DNA of 57,756 nucleotides from positions 1 to 57,756 of the forward strand of contig CAKVIE010000013.1 of assembly GCA_934754505.1 (NCBI GenBank), read 5' to 3'. The translations under genes and the position numbers were made by a program. The notes under the pieces are model-generated. The model made no database searches and was not told where the DNA came from. It saw only the letters and a list, made by a program, of their open reading frames with translations. Source of the stretch: an uncultured Candidatus Melainabacteria bacterium (lineage in GTDB: Bacteria > Cyanobacteriota > Vampirovibrionia > Gastranaerophilales > Gastranaerophilaceae). Below, piece after piece: positions 42,651-51,778 of the stretch; the first letter of the stretch is position 1, and every line of letters begins with the position of its first letter.

Positions 42651-44012
42651 ATGAGTAACGAAACAGAAATCAGAGAGGTTTCTCAAGGGCAGGAAGCACG
42701 TCCCGAGTGGACATCGCATATGGGTTTTATTCTTGCCACATTAGGCAGTGCTGTCGGGTTAGGTAACATTTGGAGATTTCCTTATGTTATGGGAAAATAC
42801 GGCGGCGGTGCATTTTTACTTGTGTATATGATTTTAATGTGTGCAATTTGTGTAATTCCGTTAATTTGTGAATTATATTTAGGCAAAAAATTTAAGTTGG
42901 CAACAGTTTTGGCATATCAGTCAATCAGACCGAAATTAAAGTATTTTGGCTGGGTTCAAATAGCAACTGTTATCGGAATTTCAGGATTTTACTTTGTAGT
43001 CGGCGGCTGGATTATTCACTATATCCTTGTATATTCGTTTAATATGCTGCCGGTCGGTACAAATTATTCCGAATATTTTTCGGGATTTGCATCACAAACA
43101 ACATTACCGATAATTTATGCATTTATCTTTTTGATTGTTTCGGCCATTTTCCCGTACAGAGGGGTTAATAAAGGTATTGAAACCGCAAGCAAAATTATGA
43201 TGCCGCTTTTCCTTTTAATGCTTGTTTTCTTGGTAATTGTTGCTCAAACATTGCCTGGAGCAAGGGAGGGTCTTGAATTTGTTTTCAAACCTGATTTTTC
43301 AAAGTTTAATGCAGAAATGTTTTTAATTGCATTCGGTCAAGCATTATTTTCACTTTCTGTCGGTATCGGCTGTTTAATTACATACGGCAGCTACATCGGC
43401 AAAAATACCAATTTGATTGAAAGTTCATACACTTTGATTTTTGGTGAAACCTTAATCGCACTTGCCGCAGGCTTAATGATTTTCCCTGCTGTTTTCAGCT
43501 ACGGTTTAAACCCCGGCGAAGGTCCCGGATTGGTTTTTGTAACTTTGCCTCAAGTATTTGAAAAATTACCGTTTATGGGTAACTTCTTTGCGGTTACATT
43601 CTTTATTTTATTATTCTTCGCCGCATTAACTTCTTCCATAAGTATGCTTGAAGCATCAATTTCATCATTCAGAGAAGCACTTAATATGTCGAGAGAAAAA
43701 GCGACGGTCGTTGTTTCAATAATCGTTGCGGCTTTGGTCATTCCGAGCTGTTTATCTTTCGGTTTGATGAAAAACTTCACAATATTCGGCAAAACGGTTT
43801 TTGACTTATTGGATTTTGCAACATCAACCGTTATGATGCCTTCAACAACAATGTTATTATGTTTGATAGTCGGCTGGATTTTGAAACCGTCTGATGAAAT
43901 TGTTAACGGAAACAAGCTGTTATACTTCTTCTTCAACATCTTATTGAAGTATGTAACACCTGCATTGTTATTATTCTCGCTTTTAGCAGGATTAGGTATC
44001 GTCAAAATTTAA
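42651..44012 (+). CDS. Sodium:neurotransmitter symporter (NSS/SNF) family transporter
   Basis: A 453-residue inner-membrane transporter with 11 to 12 hydrophobic helices. The NSS signature near the N-terminus (GSAVGLGNIWRFPYVMGKYGGGAF) holds the sodium- and substrate-binding unwound segment of TM1. Bacterial members such as LeuT and MhsT import amino acids with sodium; the substrate here is not predictable. It is a single-gene unit with AAGGAAG before the ATG and a terminator at 44053. Confidence 0.94.
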   Translation: MSNETEIREVSQGQEARPEWTSHMGFILATLGSAVGLGNIWRFPYVMGKYGGGAFLLVYMILMCAICVIPLICELYLGKKFKLATVLAYQSIRPKLKYFGWVQIATVIGISGFYFVVGGWIIHYILVYSFNMLPVGTNYSEYFSGFASQTTLPIIYAFIFLIVSAIFPYRGVNKGIETASKIMMPLFLLMLVFLVIVAQTLPGAREGLEFVFKPDFSKFNAEMFLIAFGQALFSLSVGIGCLITYGSYIGKNTNLIESSYTLIFGETLIALAAGLMIFPAVFSYGLNPGEGPGLVFVTLPQVFEKLPFMGNFFAVTFFILLFFAALTSSISMLEASISSFREALNMSREKATVVVSIIVAALVIPSCLSFGLMKNFTIFGKTVFDLLDFATSTVMMPSTTMLLCLIVGWILKPSDEIVNGNKLLYFFFNILLKYVTPALLLFSLLAGLGIVKI

Positions 44013-44052
44013 TTTTAAATTTTAAATTTTAATAAAAAAATATACTCCTTTT

Positions 44053-44078
44053 CAGCAGGTTTTATACCTGCTTTTTTA
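44053..44078 (+). terminator. Terminator after the NSS transporter
   Basis: AGCAGGT / ACCTGCT stem, 5-nt loop, TTTTTT. Confidence 0.9.
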
Positions 44079-44158
44079 TTTTTTATTTTTTATTTTTTTA
44101 TTTTGCTTTCGTTTATTGCAAACGCTCAAAACACTTACGCAGCAAGATTTTAACGAAT

Positions 44159-44203
44159 GTGTCGCCAAGTGGTTTACACCATCTGTCAAGAATTGGTTGT
44201 CAG
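44159..44203. repeat. 21-bp palindrome pair 2 (copies C and D)
   Basis: Copy C at 44159-44179 (GTGTCGCCAAGTGGTTTACAC) and copy D at 44183-44203 (CTGTCAAGAATTGGTTGTCAG), only 3 bp apart. D is the most divergent copy. They lie in the 270-bp gap between convergent terminators. Confidence 0.6.
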
Positions 44204-44225
44204 CCGAAAAGCCCTGCATTTATTA

Positions 44226-44254
44226 CAAAAAAAGAAACCGAAAAATTCGGTTTC
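44226..44254 (-). terminator. Terminator of the leucine-rich-like repeat gene
   Basis: GAAACCGAA / TTCGGTTTC stem with a T-run on the minus strand. Confidence 0.88.
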
Positions 44255-44283
44255 CCTTTTGTTATATTCATTAATCCAAATTT

Positions 44284-45237
44284 TTAAACTCTGTAACTGT
44301 TGTATTTATCTTGAATTCTTCCATCAACTTTTACATCTTCAAAATCTTCTTTTGTCAAAACAGTATTCGTTATTCTGACATTGCCTTTAACCTCTTTAAG
44401 CTCGGGCATGTTTTCGATTTTAGAGTTATCAAACATTACAAAACCGCCGAATTTTTCCATTTTCGGAAGTTCTTCTATATCTGTATTTCTCAAATCGGTT
44501 GAGCCGCCGATTTCTTTTAAAGAACTTAAATCTTTTATGGCTGAATTATAGAAATGAGCTTCTCCATCGATTTTTTCCAAATTTTTCATTTCAGAAACTT
44601 TTGAATTGCTGAAATATGCAACATTTCCATTAATTTCTTTAAGATTATTCATTTCCTTTACTTCTGAAAAATCAAACCAAGCTGAACCGCCGATTTTTTC
44701 AATGTTATTAAGGTTTTCCACCTTCGAATTCGTACATTTCAAATCACCTTTAACTTCTGTGAGGTTTTCGAGATTTGTAACTTCCGAACGAGTAAAGTTT
44801 GCATTTCCGCCAATTCTTTTTATTGAAGAAAGATTAGTTGCCTTTGATTCATAGAAATTAGCATCGCCTTTAATTTCGTTTACATTCTTCAACAACTCAT
44901 CTTCATTTACACCCAAATCCGAAAAACTTACGAGGTTTGTCGGCTGTTTATATGCAGAAATACTCATTGTTCCGTCTTCTTTAACTTTCGGATTCATACC
45001 GAAATACTTTAAAACCGCAACTGTGTCCTTTTCTTCTATACTTTTTCCGATTTCTTTTTCAAACTTTTCAATAGATTGCTTCTTTTCAGCTGCAAAATCT
45101 CTTTTCAAAACAGCCGCTCTTTGGATATTCACGCTGTCAAGAGCCGCATTTGATTTAAAAGGATTGGTGCTTGCATTTTCTTTGCTATATATTGAATACG
45201 TATTGATAACAGTTCCATTTATTTCCGAAACACGCAT
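44284..45237 (-). CDS. Leucine-rich-like beta-solenoid repeat protein
   Basis: A 317-residue protein. The N-terminal 100 residues (MRVSEINGTVINTYSIYSK...) lack a signal peptide and include a charged helix. From about 115 to 305 there are eight or so repeats of about 22-23 residues, of the form S.V.NLxNLxxIxGxaxF (for example SEVTNLENLTEVKGDLKC). This is a right-handed solenoid or LRR-like pattern. Such domains bind proteins. AAAGG precedes the ATG and its own terminator follows. A secreted or effector-like role is speculation. Confidence 0.75.
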   Translation of the reverse strand: MRVSEINGTVINTYSIYSKENASTNPFKSNAALDSVNIQRAAVLKRDFAAEKKQSIEKFEKEIGKSIEEKDTVAVLKYFGMNPKVKEDGTMSISAYKQPTNLVSFSDLGVNEDELLKNVNEIKGDANFYESKATNLSSIKRIGGNANFTRSEVTNLENLTEVKGDLKCTNSKVENLNNIEKIGGSAWFDFSEVKEMNNLKEINGNVAYFSNSKVSEMKNLEKIDGEAHFYNSAIKDLSSLKEIGGSTDLRNTDIEELPKMEKFGGFVMFDNSKIENMPELKEVKGNVRITNTVLTKEDFEDVKVDGRIQDKYNSYRV

Positions 45238-45356
45238 ATTAAACCTTTCTCATTTATAAAAATTTTATTAAGTGTACTTATTACATTTTATATTAAACAA
45301 TAAAAAATAAGTGTTGTAAATAAATTAATAAAAATTTTATATTAAACGGAAAGTCA

Positions 45357-45390
45357 AGAAAAAAGCTGTTTTGCGGGGGCAAAACAGCTT
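45357..45390 (-). terminator. Terminator of the Hsp20 gene
   Basis: AAGCTGTTTTGC / GCAAAACAGCTT perfect 12-bp stem with a 4-nt loop, followed by TTTTTT on the minus strand. Confidence 0.92.
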
Positions 45391-45413
45391 GATAAGTTGT
45401 AACATTTTGTAAA

Positions 45414-45839
45414 CTATTGGATAGTAATTTTTTTAACTGAATCTTTTGGGCATTCAGCCTTTTTAGCGAGGGTAATTGAAAGGATACCGTTTTTATATTC
45501 GCTTCTTGTTTTTTCGGCATCTGTTTCTTTACCGAATTCTATTGATTTTACGAAAGTTCCGTAAGTGAATTCCGACATGTGGATTTTTTCGTTTTCGGCT
45601 TTTTCTTCTCTTTTGTATTCAGCTTTTACTGTCAAAGTATTGTCAGCCAATTCCACGTCAATGTCTTCTTTTTTCAAGCCCGGTAATTGGATTTTTACGT
45701 TATATTCCTTGTCGTTTTCTCTTATTTCCGTAAGAGGTTGATACATGTTAGATTCTGCTTCCGTATCATTTACAAGTCTTTCCAAATTTTCACGAACTGC
45801 TTCAAAAACCGGTTCTCTGTTAATAATACTAAATCTCAT
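45414..45839 (-). CDS. Hsp20/alpha-crystallin small heat-shock protein
   Basis: A 141-residue ATP-independent holdase. The alpha-crystallin domain (about 35-130) shows IQLPGLKKEDIDVELADNTL, FTYGTFVKSIEFG and the KNGILSITLAKK strand. The C-terminal IxI-type motif is KKITIQ. AGGAGG precedes the ATG. The leader contains a small hairpin, CGAG-TTAAA-CTCG, ending right at the Shine-Dalgarno sequence, which could weakly respond to temperature. There is no CIRCE element. Confidence 0.94.
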   Translation of the reverse strand: MRFSIINREPVFEAVRENLERLVNDTEAESNMYQPLTEIRENDKEYNVKIQLPGLKKEDIDVELADNTLTVKAEYKREEKAENEKIHMSEFTYGTFVKSIEFGKETDAEKTRSEYKNGILSITLAKKAECPKDSVKKITIQ

Positions 45840-45952
45840 ATTTCCTCCTCGAGTTTAACTCGCTCTTACTTCTTACATTTTTGTTATAACTCTGTTTTGC
45901 ATAACATCGGGTTTTCTTAACTAATTTTTAACTTTTAAAATTTTTCCAACAC

Positions 45953-45989
45953 AAAAAAGCCTTAAAACTCAATAATTTTAAGGCTTTTT
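45953..45989 (-). terminator. Terminator of the B12-type radical SAM gene
   Basis: AAAAAGCCTTAAAA / TTTTAAGGCTTTTT long stem with a short loop, 20 nt after the stop at 46011. Confidence 0.9.
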
Positions 45990-46010
45990 AAAATGTTAAT
46001 TATTTATAAA

Positions 46011-47453
46011 TTACTGTTGCTTATTTTTAAATAACTCAACCACGAAATTAAAGTAATTTTTCAAAGATTCGGGGTCGTTATACATTGCAATTATTTGTTT
46101 CCAAACGTATTTGGGATTCAAATAATATCCGATAAGTGTTTTTCTTCTGTATTTTCTGACAAATTTATGTGATAAAAATTTCGTTCCCATTGGCGGAATT
46201 TTTATGCTTCTGTCAGTAATTATCGAATCTTTTAGAATATTTTCTTTTCTGAAAAGTTCTTCTGTTTTAGAATTCGGATAAGCAACAGGCATTGTCAAAA
46301 ATACCTTATCGGGGCAAATTTTATACATCACTTTTTTGGTAGCATTCAAATGCGTTTCATCTTCCCAAGGATAGCCCATTGAGAAAATTCCATATATTTT
46401 AAGTTTGAGTTTTCTTGCAATTTCAACGGAATTGAAACACTCATCAACAGTAAAACCACGACCCAAACGCAATAAAGAATCATCACTTCCGCAGTCAAAA
46501 CGCATAATTACGATTGAACAGCCTGCGGCTTTCATCTCCATTGCCATATATTCGGTAAATTTAGCAATATTTACATTTGCAATCCAATCAACATTACCTT
46601 TCATCGGTGATGCAATTATCAAATCACAAAATTCTTCTATCCATTTTTCATCGTGATTAAACGTATCAGACGGGAATACAAAACTTCTGATACCGTATTT
46701 TGAAAAGCATTCGTACATCTCTTCAAAGACTTTTTTAGCAGGTCTTACGGTTTGAATACCGTCTGACAAAACGGGTTCATAGCAATGCAAACATTTACCG
46801 CTGCAGCCTTTTCCCGTATAAATCGTTGCCGTAACTTTTTTGGTGTCGGGACGATAATAATATTCATTTTTCATTATGCTTCTTGCAGGGAAAGGCAAAT
46901 CATTAATATTTCCGTGCGGAGCATAAAAATTAGTATTCTGCATTATTCCATTTCTGCAAATTGTAATGAACGGAACTTGGTAAACCGATTCGGGATTTTC
47001 ATAATGTGCTTTTACGAGCTTTGGTAAAACAAAAGCCGCATCCGAGCCGATAAGATAATCAACACCGCCTAAAGGCATTTCCGTCAAGAAGTCATTTGAC
47101 GGATTGAAAAATATCTCGCTTTTTAAAACAACCAAAATTTCGGGATTGGAAGACTTTATCATTCTGACAAGTTTCAAATCTTCAAAAATATCGACAGAAC
47201 TTGTTTTCATAACGATTACATCAGGAGAAAATTTCAAAATATCGTCCAAAAAATCAAGAGCTGTTTTTTGTTCGATTTTATAATCCCTTAAAAACACTTC
47301 ATGCCCGTCGGGCATAAGAGTAGCAGCCATATAACCCAAATCGTTGCAGGCTTTCATAGTTTTAGGAAAAATATCGGTTGTATTAAATTTATATCGGTTT
47401 TTTATTCTGTCCGACAAATCGCCGGGCGGATAACATAACATTATTTTTTTCAT
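46011..47453 (-). CDS. B12-binding-domain radical SAM protein
   Basis: A 480-residue protein of the BchE/RlmN-like B12-radical SAM class. The N-terminal Rossmann-like cobalamin domain (about 1-190) has LMPDGHEVFLRDY and SPDVIVMKTSS; the DxHxxG loop itself is not canonical. The SAM cluster motif is GCSGKCLHC (about 215-223), followed by the barrel (RLGRGFTVDE, GIFSMGYPWE). The ATG at 47453 is preferred: a TAAAAT box sits 8 nt upstream and the longer ORF adds a hydrophobic N-terminus before the natural MKKIMLCYPP start. The reaction is unknown. Divergent from mutS2. Confidence 0.85.
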   Translation of the reverse strand: MKKIMLCYPPGDLSDRIKNRYKFNTTDIFPKTMKACNDLGYMAATLMPDGHEVFLRDYKIEQKTALDFLDDILKFSPDVIVMKTSSVDIFEDLKLVRMIKSSNPEILVVLKSEIFFNPSNDFLTEMPLGGVDYLIGSDAAFVLPKLVKAHYENPESVYQVPFITICRNGIMQNTNFYAPHGNINDLPFPARSIMKNEYYYRPDTKKVTATIYTGKGCSGKCLHCYEPVLSDGIQTVRPAKKVFEEMYECFSKYGIRSFVFPSDTFNHDEKWIEEFCDLIIASPMKGNVDWIANVNIAKFTEYMAMEMKAAGCSIVIMRFDCGSDDSLLRLGRGFTVDECFNSVEIARKLKLKIYGIFSMGYPWEDETHLNATKKVMYKICPDKVFLTMPVAYPNSKTEELFRKENILKDSIITDRSIKIPPMGTKFLSHKFVRKYRRKTLIGYYLNPKYVWKQIIAMYNDPESLKNYFNFVVELFKNKQQ

Positions 47454-47553
47454 AATACGTATTTTAGCACGATAAGAGAAAAATAAAAATAAATTTTGTA
47501 AAAATTTTAAATAAAAAAATATTAAAAACTCGCAAAAAGGATAGAAAAGCATT

Positions 47554-47559
47554 TATAAT
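47554..47559 (+). promoter_or_regulatory. -10 box of mutS2 (near-leaderless)
   Basis: TATAAT at 47554-47559. The predicted start, about 47566, lies 3 nt before the ATG at 47569. No Shine-Dalgarno sequence is present. Confidence 0.55.
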
Positions 47560-47568
47560 CAAAATATT

Positions 47569-49935
47569 ATGAAATCAGTCACAGAAGTTACAGAGTTTGA
47601 TAAAATAAAAGAATTTGCGGCGGCAAATGCAATAACGGAGCCGGGGCGTGAGCTTACGCTTGCGGCGAGAATTTATGATGACATAGAAAAAATCAGAGAG
47701 CAATTAGATTACACGTCAGAAGCAAGACGGCTTCTTGATATGAATTTGCGGCTTCCGCTTGAGCATTTTTGCGATTTAAGCAGTTCATTGAAAGATGCAA
47801 AAGCCCACATAAGGCTTTCGGGGCAGGAGATTTTTGACATTGCGGAATTGTTACGCAGCTCAAGACTTGTTAAGCAATTTCTCGAAAAAAATATTGAAGA
47901 TGCTCCGACATTAAACGAAAAAGCTCAAAATCTTTTTACCGATAAAGAGTTTGAGGACAAGGTTTTTGATACTTTTGACAGTTCTATGAAGGTCAAAGAA
48001 AGTGCTTCACCCGAACTCAAAAAGTTGTATAAACTTCTTGATGAAACAAATTTTGCCGTAAAGTCAACCATTTCGAGATTGTTGTCGGACGGAAACTTTA
48101 CAAATGACCTTCGAGATACGGTTTATACGCAAAGAAACGGCAGAACGGTTTTTCAGGTCAAAGCAGAGGCAAAAAATAAAATTTTAGGTATTGTTTATGA
48201 TGTTTCCGCAACAGGGCAAACTTATTTTATCGAGCCTAAAGAATTAACCGAACTTCATAACAAACAAAGAGAAATTGAGGTCATGATTACCGCCGAAACC
48301 GAAAGAATTTTAAAGGTTTTTTCGGACGAAGTCGGCAAAAATTATGAAAAAATTTTGAAAGCCCAAGATTTACTTGCAGAGATAGATTTTCACTTTGCAA
48401 AAGGTAAATATTCTCTCAAAATCGACGGCATTCCTGCTGAAATCTCCGAAACACCGAAAATTATTCTTCAATCACTCAAAAACCCTGTTCTTATGAGTGT
48501 TTGTGACAATGTTATCGAAAACGACTTCAATGCAGGTCCGGAAAATCTCTGCACGATTATAACAGGGTCAAATACAGGCGGAAAGACCGTTATTTTAAAG
48601 ACAATCGGGCTGGCTGTTTTGATGAGTAAAGCAGGATTTCATTTTCCATGCACTAAAGCCGTGATTTATCCGTTCAGAAAGATTTTTGCGGATATCGGCG
48701 ACCATCAAAATATTATTCAAAGTTTATCAACATTTTCTTCGCACGTAAAAAATCTTGTTTTGATGACGAATGAAGCCGATGAAAGCACCTTGATTTTGAT
48801 AGATGAAATCTGCTCGGGAACCGATCCTGCGGAAGGTGCTGCTCTTGCCTCTGCAATTTTGAAAAATATTGTTTCTAAAAAAGCCTTCAGCATTGTAACA
48901 ACACACTATGGAGATTTGAAGAAACTTGCTCTTTCCTGCCAAGGGTTTGAAAATGCTTGTGTTCACTTCGATTCACAAACCTTAAAGCCGACTTACAGAT
49001 TTACGCAAGGAATTTCAGGAAGCAGTAATGCCGTTGTTATTGCAGAGAATTTAGGGCTTGATAAAACAATTACCGAAGAAGCAAGAAGAATTTATTCCGA
49101 AACAACGGGCGATAATACCGAAAAACTTTCTAAAATCGAACAACTTTGGGAAGAAGCACAGCTTAAAAATAACGAAGCAGCAAAAAATGCCGAAAAAGTT
49201 GAGTTTTTGAAAGCTAAACTTCAACAACAATCGGAAGATTTGAAAAAAGAAAAGCGAAAAATTATAAACGATTACAAGAAAAAAACACAACACGCTTACG
49301 ACTCTGCAAACGAAGAAATCAAAGGTGTTCTTGTTAAACTTCGAGAAAACGAAAATCGTCAAAATGCGATGAATTCAATCAGAAAAAATACTCTTATAAG
49401 AAAAAATCTTCACGATAAACTCTCGGAAGAATATGAAACATTAAGCGACCAATACCTCGACATAGATTTTTCGCAAATTAAATCGGGTGATAAAGTTCTA
49501 ATACGAGAACTCAATCAGGAAGCGGTTTTTGTCAGCTTGAGCGAAAACGGCAAAAAAGCTGAAATTTTAATCGGAAACGTGAAATCTACTATTCCGGTTA
49601 AAAAACTTGCCGCATTTGATAAACACTTGTTAAAACCCTCTACGCAACCCCTTGTCAAACCTAAAAAAGCAGTTGCTTTTGTCAGAAATGATATTTCCTA
49701 TACTCTCGATTTGCGTGGAATGCGTTACGAAGAAGCTATGGACGAGCTCGAAAATTACCTCGATAAAGCATGTGCCTCGGGACTTCCGCATGCGATAATA
49801 ATTCACGGGCATGGAACGGGCGTATTGAAAAAGGCCGTTCGGGAATATCTTGCAGACAGCCCTTATATTGCGAAATTCCGCCCGGGAGAAGATGTTGAAG
49901 GCGGCGACGGCGTCAGCGTTGTGGATTTGAATTAA
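47569..49935 (+). CDS. mutS2: Endonuclease MutS2
   Basis: A 788-residue MutS-family ATPase with nicking activity, implicated in suppressing homologous recombination and in rescuing collided ribosomes (as RqcU/MutS2). The core/clamp (1-310) is followed by the ATPase with Walker A GSNTGGKT (333-340) and DEICSGTDPAEGAAL. A coiled coil lies around 520-630. A C-terminal Smr domain (about 710-788) carries LDLRGMRYEEA and HGHGTGVLKKAVREYL. RqcP, a partner pathway of ribosome rescue, is also in the window. It is the first gene of an operon with two WYL proteins and DUF4127. Confidence 0.95.
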   Translation: MKSVTEVTEFDKIKEFAAANAITEPGRELTLAARIYDDIEKIREQLDYTSEARRLLDMNLRLPLEHFCDLSSSLKDAKAHIRLSGQEIFDIAELLRSSRLVKQFLEKNIEDAPTLNEKAQNLFTDKEFEDKVFDTFDSSMKVKESASPELKKLYKLLDETNFAVKSTISRLLSDGNFTNDLRDTVYTQRNGRTVFQVKAEAKNKILGIVYDVSATGQTYFIEPKELTELHNKQREIEVMITAETERILKVFSDEVGKNYEKILKAQDLLAEIDFHFAKGKYSLKIDGIPAEISETPKIILQSLKNPVLMSVCDNVIENDFNAGPENLCTIITGSNTGGKTVILKTIGLAVLMSKAGFHFPCTKAVIYPFRKIFADIGDHQNIIQSLSTFSSHVKNLVLMTNEADESTLILIDEICSGTDPAEGAALASAILKNIVSKKAFSIVTTHYGDLKKLALSCQGFENACVHFDSQTLKPTYRFTQGISGSSNAVVIAENLGLDKTITEEARRIYSETTGDNTEKLSKIEQLWEEAQLKNNEAAKNAEKVEFLKAKLQQQSEDLKKEKRKIINDYKKKTQHAYDSANEEIKGVLVKLRENENRQNAMNSIRKNTLIRKNLHDKLSEEYETLSDQYLDIDFSQIKSGDKVLIRELNQEAVFVSLSENGKKAEILIGNVKSTIPVKKLAAFDKHLLKPSTQPLVKPKKAVAFVRNDISYTLDLRGMRYEEAMDELENYLDKACASGLPHAIIIHGHGTGVLKKAVREYLADSPYIAKFRPGEDVEGGDGVSVVDLN

Positions 49936-50876
49936 TGACAAAAGATTTTCATAATTTAAAAGAGAAAAGATATTGTGCAAACATAAGCATAACTGCATAT
50001 CGAGCAATAAAAATATTAATGCTGCTGATAGACAGACCTTATTCGTCTGCCGAATTAACGGAAATTTTAAAAAACGATGAAATAACCTGCCGTTCAACTT
50101 CCGACGACACACTCCGTGTTACGATAAATTCTTTAAAAGCTGTCGGCTGTGAAATTTCCCGCCCCACACCGAAAAACGAATATAAATACATTTTGACAAA
50201 CCACCCCTTTAAAACTCAATTTACCGAAAAACATTTTACAATTTTAAATAAAATCAGAAAAAGTTTTTTGTTAAAAAACGATTGGCAAACGGTATTAAAG
50301 CTAAACGATTTATATGACAAACTGGCAGATTTTACAGGGCAAGACAACATTAAAAATCTTGTTAATCACAAAAAGCCGTTTAGCAATATAAAACCTGAAG
50401 TACGGGAACTTCTTTTAAGCGGAGAAATTTCCGACAAAGAAATCGTTATGACATATTCCAACCGTAAAAAATCACAAAACATTGAAAATATTATTACGGG
50501 AAAAATCTTTTGTGAGTCAGGCAGGATATACATTTGGGCTTGGAATTACAAATATAACACCTATTCATATTTCAATGCCGAAAAAATTCTGAATATTCAT
50601 TCTATAAAACGAACTGAAAACAGCCCGCAGCCATCAGAGTACAAAGTTCTTTACAAGGTTTTGGGACAAGAGATTAAAACCTTTGAATGCAGAGAAGAAG
50701 AAAGAATTTTAAAAGCCGACAAAAATTCGATTACGGTTGAATATTCGGTTATAAATGAATTCAAGTTTTTTCAAAGATTATTATCCATGGGTGAAGATTT
50801 TGAAATTATTGAACCCGATTTTGCCAGACAGAAATTATTTGAAAAATTAACCGAAATTGAAAAGAGGTATTTATGA
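49935..50876 (+). CDS. WYL-domain transcriptional regulator (pair member 1)
   Basis: A 313-residue protein. An N-terminal helix-turn-helix (about 18-75, RAIKILMLLIDRPYSSAELT) is followed by a linker and a degenerate WYL domain (about 170-235, KIFCESGRIYIWAWNYKYN) with a C-terminal extension. WYL domains sense nucleic-acid or nucleotide ligands; adjacent WYL pairs recall PafB/PafC, the single-stranded-DNA-sensing activators of the mycobacterial DNA damage response. The start overlaps the mutS2 stop (TAATG), linking it to DNA maintenance. Confidence 0.82.
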   Translation: MTKDFHNLKEKRYCANISITAYRAIKILMLLIDRPYSSAELTEILKNDEITCRSTSDDTLRVTINSLKAVGCEISRPTPKNEYKYILTNHPFKTQFTEKHFTILNKIRKSFLLKNDWQTVLKLNDLYDKLADFTGQDNIKNLVNHKKPFSNIKPEVRELLLSGEISDKEIVMTYSNRKKSQNIENIITGKIFCESGRIYIWAWNYKYNTYSYFNAEKILNIHSIKRTENSPQPSEYKVLYKVLGQEIKTFECREEERILKADKNSITVEYSVINEFKFFQRLLSMGEDFEIIEPDFARQKLFEKLTEIEKRYL

Positions 50877-51778
50877 TGACAAATTCTGACAATGCCTGTC
50901 TTATAAATTCCAAAATGCATAATGCAGGCGTAAGAGTTTTGACGCTGTTGAAATTACTTGTCGAAAACGATATCTCCGTAAAAGATATTATGAAAAACAC
51001 AAGAAAAAATTTCGATGATATAGAAGCTCCCGAAACCATTTTGAAATACCTCACAACACTTGAATTTTCAGGATTTGACATAAAGAAAATCAATAAAAAA
51101 TACTCACTTTTCAACAGTCCTGCAGGTCTTGATTTGAGTGAAAAAGAACTTGATTTACTGAATATTATCTGTAATGCTTTTCAAGACAGCTGTTTAGAGA
51201 GCGAAAGGAAAGATTTTAACGATTTTTTTGCACGGTTAAATAAAATTATCAAACAAAATTTTGATTATAAAATTTTGCAAAAAGATGAAGAAGCGGTTTT
51301 GTCACAAAAGGCTCAAACCTACCAAGATTACGTTGATTTAGCACAAAAATTAAAAATAAAATATCAAGGCTGCGAATATTCTGTCGAAGCCAAAAGCGTT
51401 GAAATTGAAAACAAAAAGATATATTTGAATGTTTATTGCTTTGCCAAAATGAGTATGATGAAATTTTTGACAGACGAAATCGAGAACATAGAAATTTTGC
51501 CGTCAAAAGCCAATAATATAAACATAACAGACAGTGTGGTTTTCGAGGTATATGACAGATTGATAGGCAATTACCGATTAAGATATTGTGAAAAAATTCA
51601 AACCTTCGATAATTCAAAGAAAGTCATTGTAAACAGCGGAGAAGACAAAGAATTATTATTAAAACGACTGATGAAATATGGAAAAAATTGTAAAATAATT
51701 TCACCGAAATCTTTTCAAACGGAATTTATAGAAAAAATACAGAGAATAAAAGAGAAAGCAACAGGTATCAAAAAATGA
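50873..51778 (+). CDS. WYL-domain transcriptional regulator (pair member 2)
   Basis: A 301-residue partner of the preceding gene with a 4-nt overlap (ATGA). The N-terminal helix-turn-helix-like region (about 20-85) is followed by a WYL-like domain (about 165-225, SVEIENKKIYLNVYCFAKMS) and the C-terminal extension with KRLMKYGKNCKIISP, similar in position to LLSMGEDFEIIEP in member 1. The diagnostic W-Y-L residues are not intact. The two probably form a heterodimer. Confidence 0.8.
   Translation: MMTNSDNACLINSKMHNAGVRVLTLLKLLVENDISVKDIMKNTRKNFDDIEAPETILKYLTTLEFSGFDIKKINKKYSLFNSPAGLDLSEKELDLLNIICNAFQDSCLESERKDFNDFFARLNKIIKQNFDYKILQKDEEAVLSQKAQTYQDYVDLAQKLKIKYQGCEYSVEAKSVEIENKKIYLNVYCFAKMSMMKFLTDEIENIEILPSKANNINITDSVVFEVYDRLIGNYRLRYCEKIQTFDNSKKVIVNSGEDKELLLKRLMKYGKNCKIISPKSFQTEFIEKIQRIKEKATGIKK

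Noticed and set aside
45840..45870. CIRCE operator before Hsp20
   Set aside because: The inverted repeat is GAGTT/AACTC with a 1-3 nt centre, unlike TTAGCACTC-N9-GAGTGCTAA.
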